Source: Spirochaeta sp.
GTDB lineage: Bacteria; Spirochaetota; Spirochaetia; Spirochaetales_E; Spirochaetaceae_B
DNA length: 9,777 nucleotides
NCBI GenBank assembly: GCA_030590585.1
Contig: JAUUYD010000050.1
Coordinates: 1 to 9,777 of the forward strand
Direction: 5' to 3'
The notes below the pieces were generated by a model. The model ran no database searches and was not told the DNA's origin. It was given only the letters and a program-made list of their open reading frames with translations. Below are positions 7,085 to 9,777 of the stretch, piece by piece; position 1 is the first letter of the stretch, and every line of letters begins with the position of its first letter. The position numbers were made by a program, and so were the translations under genes.

Positions 7085-7767
7085 TCTGAAAACCGGTATC
7101 CGACACTGCGTACAGTCTGAAGATAGACAGGATGGTTGCGGTCCGGCTCCAGTGACTTTCGTATATTCTTGATATGAACATCTATGGTCCGCTCATAACC
7201 TTCCCATACCTGGTCTTGAAAAAACCCCATTATCTCCGTCCTGTTAAATACACGACCGGGAGAACGCATGAAACCATGAAGAATATCGAACTGAACCGCC
7301 GTCAGATCCAACAGAATACCGGAACGTTTAACCATCCGGCGTTCAGAATCCAATTCAATATCCCGCACCGACAGAATTGCCGGTTCTGATTCATCAACAT
7401 CAGCGGCATTGTTAACCCGGCGCATCACCGTACGGATTCTGGCGGCCATCTCTTTCAGGCTGAAGGGCTTTGTGATGTAATCGTCGGCACCAAGTTCCAG
7501 GCCCATAAGTTTGTCAGCTTCCTCGGCCATTGCAGTGATAAGGATTATCGGGACATCCGAGCTTTCCCGGATTCGGCGCATCACATCCAGACCGTCAAGA
7601 CCCCGAATCATAATATCCAGAAGGATAAAATCAGGCGATTCCGATCGGAACAGATCCAAAGCCTCAGAACCGCTTTCAGCCCCGATGGCAGCCCAGCCCA
7701 GGGTTTCCAGATAATCCCTGATCATCTTGTTAAGCTGGGTTTCGTCTTCAACTACCAGAATTGTCAT
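7081..7767 (-). CDS. OmpR/PhoB-family response regulator (BaeR-like)
   Basis: From ATG 7767 the protein has 228 residues: a receiver domain (1 to about 120) with the acidic pair Glu7/Asp8, phosphoacceptor Asp51 (FILLDIM), Thr78 and Lys100 (TKPF), followed by a winged-helix DNA-binding domain (about 130-228) ending in the usual TVRSVGYRF. Two ATGs are adjacent (7770 and 7767). The second is preferred because AGAGG lies 6 nt before it and only 3 nt before the first, and because it gives the usual short M-T-I-L-V-V-E-D start. The stop overlaps the kinase start (ATGA), so the two are a cognate pair. It probably binds direct repeats near its own cluster and activates transcription; no such repeat could be identified with confidence. 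Confidence 0.95.
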   Translation of the reverse strand: MTILVVEDETQLNKMIRDYLETLGWAAIGAESGSEALDLFRSESPDFILLDIMIRGLDGLDVMRRIRESSDVPIILITAMAEEADKLMGLELGADDYITKPFSLKEMAARIRTVMRRVNNAADVDESEPAILSVRDIELDSERRMVKRSGILLDLTAVQFDILHGFMRSPGRVFNRTEIMGFFQDQVWEGYERTIDVHIKNIRKSLEPDRNHPVYLQTVRSVGYRFSE

Positions 7768-7773
7768 CATTTA

Positions 7774-7778
7774 CCTCT
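7774..7778 (-). promoter_or_regulatory. Ribosome binding site of the response regulator, abutting a terminator
   Basis: AGAGG (7778-7774 on the - strand) begins with the A that follows the terminator T-run. Its spacing, 6 nt to ATG 7767 but 3 nt to ATG 7770, decides the start. Any transcript ending in the T-run lacks this site. Confidence 0.7.
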
Positions 7779-7808
7779 AAAAAACCCCGACGCATCAGCT
7801 GCCGGGGG
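7779..7808 (-). terminator. Rho-independent terminator between the secreted-protein gene and the response regulator
   Basis: On the - strand the stem CCCCG (7807-7803) pairs with CGGGG (7789-7785); inside, GCA pairs with TGC (7802-7800 and 7794-7792), with a 2-nt bulge and a 5-nt loop. Six T (7784-7779) follow. It starts 8 bp after the stop of the upstream gene and ends directly at the regulator's ribosome binding site. It should cut most transcripts after the secreted-protein gene, leaving the downstream genes on read-through or on an internal promoter. Confidence 0.85.
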
Positions 7809-7816
7809 TATATCAC

Positions 7817-8398
7817 TTACTGATCGTCGTCCGCAGTAGAAGCTCCCCAACCTCGCGGTGCTCCATTCTTTCCCTGCCGGCCTATACCATCATCCATGTC
7901 ACAATCATAGCTGTCTCCCATACTTTGACCACCATAACCATGTCCGCCAGATTTATATCCACCACCCATCATTCCATATTCACCAGGCCCGTTCCAGTCA
8001 GATTCAAGTACAGCACCGTCGGCTTCACCGGAAAGCACCATCAGATGAACCGGCGACATAGGAGACTGAACAGCTTCGATTTTCAGATCCGCACCTTCCC
8101 GGGGCAGCTGGTCTTCATCCAACAACGGGCGCGTCATCAGGTAAAAAGTCTCACCCGAATCAGTGATAATTGCCGGGTACTCTCCATCCACCATTGAGAA
8201 CTTCCCCTCAACAGTTCTGGTTTCCACATCCTGCCAATCATCCATCATACCACGATTACCACGCATCCCCATATTGCCGTTTCGGCCGTAATACCCGTAA
8301 TCACCATCCTCAACAGTACCGTTTGCAAATGCCGCAGCTGCTGATAGAACGATCAGTGTAATGCCGATAAACCATATTTTCGAATTATTAAAAATCAT
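7817..8398 (-). CDS. Secreted Met/Gly/Tyr-rich protein of the two-component cluster, function unknown
   Basis: From ATG 8398 (GAGG at 8408-8405, 6 nt upstream) the protein has 193 residues. A Sec signal peptide (hydrophobic 9-24) should be cut after AFA (25). Then come a Gly/Met/Tyr-rich stretch (34-52, with NGNMGMRGNRGMMDD), a small globular middle (about 60-130: VEGKFSMVDGEYPAIITD ... FYLMTRPLL ... EGADLKIEAV ... HLMVLSGEADG) reminiscent of a small OB-like beta domain, and a second low-complexity Gly/Met/His/Tyr stretch (about 138-172, with YGMMGGGYKSGGHGYGG) holding the single mature Cys (166). The composition would suit weak metal binding or interaction with the kinase, whose sensor has a similar Met/His cluster. 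It lies directly upstream of the regulator and kinase, like the periplasmic accessory proteins of other envelope-stress systems. No family was recognised. No convincing promoter was found in 8399-8480. A TTG at 8440 would add 14 residues before the signal peptide and was not chosen. Confidence 0.8.
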   Translation of the reverse strand: MIFNNSKIWFIGITLIVLSAAAAFANGTVEDGDYGYYGRNGNMGMRGNRGMMDDWQDVETRTVEGKFSMVDGEYPAIITDSGETFYLMTRPLLDEDQLPREGADLKIEAVQSPMSPVHLMVLSGEADGAVLESDWNGPGEYGMMGGGYKSGGHGYGGQSMGDSYDCDMDDGIGRQGKNGAPRGWGASTADDDQ

Positions 8399-8404
8399 TT
8401 TATA

Positions 8405-8408
8405 CCTC
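8405..8408 (-). promoter_or_regulatory. Ribosome binding site fixing the secreted-protein start
   Basis: GAGG, 6 nt before ATG 8398. The signal peptide begins right at this ATG, supporting it over the upstream in-frame TTG at 8440. Confidence 0.7.
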
Positions 8409-8482
8409 TGCAGTAAAGATGAAGCCCGAATGTAAACCAATTATGAACACCATATATTTTGATGAAGGAAATTGACCTCTAA

Positions 8483-8596
8483 CGCTCTATAAGGGAGAAA
8501 CTTATTCATGAAGGCATATCTTTCTGTTTTGAAACAGTTTTTTCTCATGTGTCAAAGATAGATTTCATTGCCAATGCTAAAACTCTGGGCTACGAA
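8483..8596 (+). pseudogene. Middle fragment of a zeta-toxin-like ATPase gene
   Basis: In this frame the sequence reads IREKLIHEGISFCFETVF, then SHVSKIDFIANAKTLGYE. This matches the central part of predicted ABC-type ATPases of the zeta-toxin family (COG4185-like), whose landmark is sFxFETxxS followed by xxAKxxGY. A TAA at 8480-8482 lies just upstream in frame, and the Walker A region (GxNGxGKT), normally 60-80 residues earlier, is absent: the 84 bp up to the divergent gene are too short and contain no such motif. The reading continues at 8858 after an inserted segment. Zeta-type enzymes phosphorylate UDP-N-acetylglucosamine and act as toxins, but without the P-loop this copy should be inactive. 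The exact left limit of homology is uncertain (8447-8492). Confidence 0.75.
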
Positions 8597-8602
8597 ATGA
8601 AA

Positions 8603-8681
8603 GGTTTCATACCCCAGGGCCTGGTCGCTGCTTCGCAGCTGCTCGGCCATGCAACCTGAGGCAAGCCGCGGGGTATGAACC
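8603..8681. repeat. Long imperfect inverted repeat inside the inserted segment
   Basis: GGTTTCATACCCC (8603-8615) pairs with GGGGTATGAACC (8670-8681): 12 base pairs with one bulged T. The enclosed 54 nt contain their own small stem, GCTGC (8627-8631) with GCAGC (8635-8639), between two GGCC blocks (8618-8621 and 8645-8648). The left arm also takes part in the rival hairpin at 8597-8610, so both cannot form at once. Confidence 0.7.
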
Positions 8682-8739
8682 CTTGCCTTCCCTGCTCTCA
8701 CTCAGATCAAGGGTCGTACCGGAGGCGAGAGCCAAGGAA

Positions 8740-8775
8740 CGAGCAAGGCTGCATGAGCGAGCAAGCTTGCTTGCG
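8740..8775 (+). repeat. Two tandem copies of a degenerate 18-bp unit
   Basis: CGAGCAAGGCTGCATGAG (8740-8757) is followed directly by CGAGCAAGCTTGCTTGCG (8758-8775). The first eight bases are identical and the rest is partly diverged. A shorter, weaker relative starts CGAGAGCCAAGG at 8726. It lies within the inserted segment. Confidence 0.5.
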
Positions 8776-8857
8776 ACCAGCTCCCGTCAGAATGAACAAG
8801 TTCACTTCTCGCAAGTTCGCGTTGCGAACCCGCTGTATTCCACTCGTTCGTTTGGGA

Positions 8858-9163
8858 ATCATTCTTGTTTATATCCATCTGGATAATCCCGGGCTAAACG
8901 AAGCACGGGTTTATCAGCGTGTAAGTAATGGAGGACACAATGTGCCCACTGACAAAATACATAGCCGAATACCCCGCACAATGAAAAATATTACGACAGT
9001 ATTGCCCTTGGTTAACGAAGCCAGATTATTTAACAATTCTTCCCGTAATAATCCCTTTCAGCCAGTGGCAATAGTAAAGAAGGGTAGATGCGAATGGTCA
9101 ATTGACCCTGTACCTAATTGGGCTGAGGATATTTTAGGTGATATTCCAGCTTGTATAAGCTAA
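8858..9163 (+). pseudogene. C-terminal fragment of the zeta-toxin-like ATPase gene
   Basis: The fragment holds 101 codons to TAA 9161-9163. It starts IILVYIHLDNPGLNEARV and continues QRVSNGGHNVPTDKIHSRI (the RVxxGGHxVPxxkIxxR signature of zeta-like ATPases), then the late motif LFNNSSRNNP, where the family usually has DNS, so the Asp is changed to Asn. It is in the same frame as the fragment at 8483-8596, and the two would form a continuous family sequence if the 261-bp segment were removed. A reading frame from ATG 8675 to this stop (162 residues) would be called as a gene by software, but its first 61 codons come from the inserted segment and are not protein-like. No Walker A, so no ATP-binding toxin can be made. 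No antitoxin gene is seen beside it. Confidence 0.82.
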
Positions 9164-9233
9164 TATCAGGTATAAAACTTGTATTATTGCAGAGCGGATA
9201 AACTTTAATATTCATAGATTCTTGGGGTTCCAA

Positions 9234-9777
9234 ATGAAACAAGAAATAAGTGTTGTTCCAGGCACATCTGCTCACTATGAAGACATCCTCAAAATCTTCA
9301 ATGAAGGATTTTCCTCGAAATTAAGATTTGTGACACGCCAAATCGATCAGCAACTCTCTTTTGCCCGTGATTTTGGTCTGTTTGATATCGAATCTGTTGA
9401 CCATGACTTCATTGCAACTGCTGAAGACCGTGTCCTGGGTTTCCTTTCTCTACAGTTTTCCGGACAACCCAAACAAAGAACACCCCGAATTTTCACCAAC
9501 CAGGAACTGTACCGCCAATATGGTTTGATCAGTATAATCAAAGCCCTCCTATTCAATATTTCCTTTTACCATAAACCCAAAGAAAACGAGCTCTACATCG
9601 ACACAGTGGTTGTCGCCGCGAATGCTCGCAATCAGGGTATTGGGACTCACCTTCTTAATTATGCTGAGGGCTTTGCCAGGGAGAGAGGTTTTAATAAGCT
9701 CACTCTTACTGTGGTCTATGAGAATCCGAAGGCGAAAGCGCTTTATGAAAGATGCGGTTACCATGTGCAATCTTCTC
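9234..9777 (+). CDS. GNAT-family N-acetyltransferase, 3' end beyond the window
   Basis: 181 codons are visible from ATG 9234. The start is supported by GGGG at 9224-9227, 6 nt upstream, and by the normal GNAT beginning (ISVVPGTSAHYEDILKIFNE). The acetyl-CoA binding motif A is clear: DTVVVAANARNQGIGTHLL (R/Q-x-x-G-x-G/A pattern as RNQGIG) followed by an amphipathic helix, and motif B is NPKAKALYERCGY near the end. An additional segment between the first strands (QIDQQLSFARDFGLFD and RIFTNQELYRQYGL) makes it longer than a minimal GNAT. It should transfer acetyl from acetyl-CoA to an amine of unknown identity in the cytosol. Only a few residues can be missing. The 70 bp before it (9164-9233) are A/T-rich with no convincing promoter; a small hairpin AGCTT-GTAT-AAGCT (9148-9161) ends the preceding remnant. 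Confidence 0.88.
   Translation, partial: MKQEISVVPGTSAHYEDILKIFNEGFSSKLRFVTRQIDQQLSFARDFGLFDIESVDHDFIATAEDRVLGFLSLQFSGQPKQRTPRIFTNQELYRQYGLISIIKALLFNISFYHKPKENELYIDTVVVAANARNQGIGTHLLNYAEGFARERGFNKLTLTVVYENPKAKALYERCGYHVQSS

Larger units (their letters stand above)
8597..8857. mobile_element. Hairpin-rich inserted segment, probable small non-autonomous element, splitting the zeta-like gene
   Basis: These 261 bp separate two parts of one protein family that would otherwise join as GYE|IILVYIHL. The segment looks G+C-richer than both flanks and is packed with palindromes: ATGAAA-GG-TTTCAT (8597-8610), GCTGC-TTC-GCAGC (8627-8639), GCAAGC-TT-GCTTGC (8761-8774), TGAAC-AA-GTTCA (8793-8804) and GTTCGC-GTT-GCGAAC (8815-8829), plus a long outer stem (8603-8681). 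No terminal inverted repeats were found, and no clear target duplication: only AAT (8596-8598 and 8857-8859) or the near match GAAAT/GGAAT. Subterminal palindromes without terminal repeats recall elements moved by IS200/IS605-type transposases, but this is an analogy. It encodes no recognisable protein. In the host frame it carries one stop, TGA at 8657. Boundaries may be off by a few bases. Confidence 0.6.

Noticed and set aside
8400..8453. A 17-codon leader frame on the - strand ending one base before the secreted-protein start
   Set aside because: No ribosome binding site precedes its ATG (8453), and a frame this short can arise by chance.
8419..8512. Four ATGAA/TTCAT words upstream of the secreted-protein gene as possible regulator-binding repeats
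   Set aside because: Spacing is irregular (24, 19 and 46 bp) and the word is common in A/T-rich DNA.
8657..8659. The single in-frame TGA of the insert as a recoded (selenocysteine or read-through) codon
   Set aside because: The surrounding codons are not protein-like and the ATPase lacks its N-terminal half, so decay is the simpler explanation.
8603..8681. A tRNA or tRNA-like gene
   Set aside because: The outer stem is not a 7-bp acceptor stem, and no D-arm, anticodon-arm and T-arm series or GTTCRA motif fits on either strand.
8675..9163. A 162-codon reading frame starting at ATG 8675, as an intact gene
   Set aside because: Only codons from 8858 on resemble a protein family. The first third lies in the palindrome-rich insert and has the Arg/Cys/Pro-rich look of non-coding DNA.

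Overview
The window looks like a bacterial chromosome segment of moderate G+C from a diderm: it encodes a probable outer-membrane beta-barrel and several proteins with Sec signal peptides. The gene families would fit a free-living spirochaete or another environmental Gram-negative, but nothing in the sequence fixes the taxon. No rRNA, tRNA, CRISPR array or complete transposase gene is seen.

Layout. (1) 2-2000, + strand: the 3' part of a URO-D-fold, methyltransferase-like gene overlaps by 8 bp a membrane di-iron desaturase-type gene. A hairpin at 2014-2048 separates this pair from a convergent zinc-type MDR dehydrogenase (2067-3170, - strand) that appears to be transcribed leaderlessly. (2) 3258-4717: two divergent genes for exported proteins of unknown function, which look A/T-richer than their neighbours. 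One is a beta-barrel with a C-terminal Phe, the other an internally duplicated secreted protein. A 7-bp inverted repeat lies between them. (3) 8398 down to 4733, - strand: a signal-transduction cluster read in the order secreted Met/Gly-rich protein, rho-independent terminator, OmpR-type response regulator, BaeS-like histidine kinase (4-bp overlap), AEC-family transporter. The kinase sensor loop holds a dense Met/His cluster and the secreted protein is Met/Gly/Tyr-rich, so metal or envelope-stress sensing is a reasonable inference. (4) 8483-9163, + strand: a broken zeta-toxin-like ATPase gene. Its middle part and its C-terminal part are separated by about 261 bp of hairpin-rich, G+C-richer DNA that looks like a small non-autonomous inserted element. 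The Walker A part is missing. (5) 9234-9777: a GNAT acetyltransferase that runs off the window.

The most notable observations are the split zeta-ATPase remnant with its palindrome-rich insert, and the regulatory module with a terminator placed directly before the regulator's ribosome binding site. No complete, clearly undescribed system is present. The URO-D/desaturase pair is the least explained metabolic unit.
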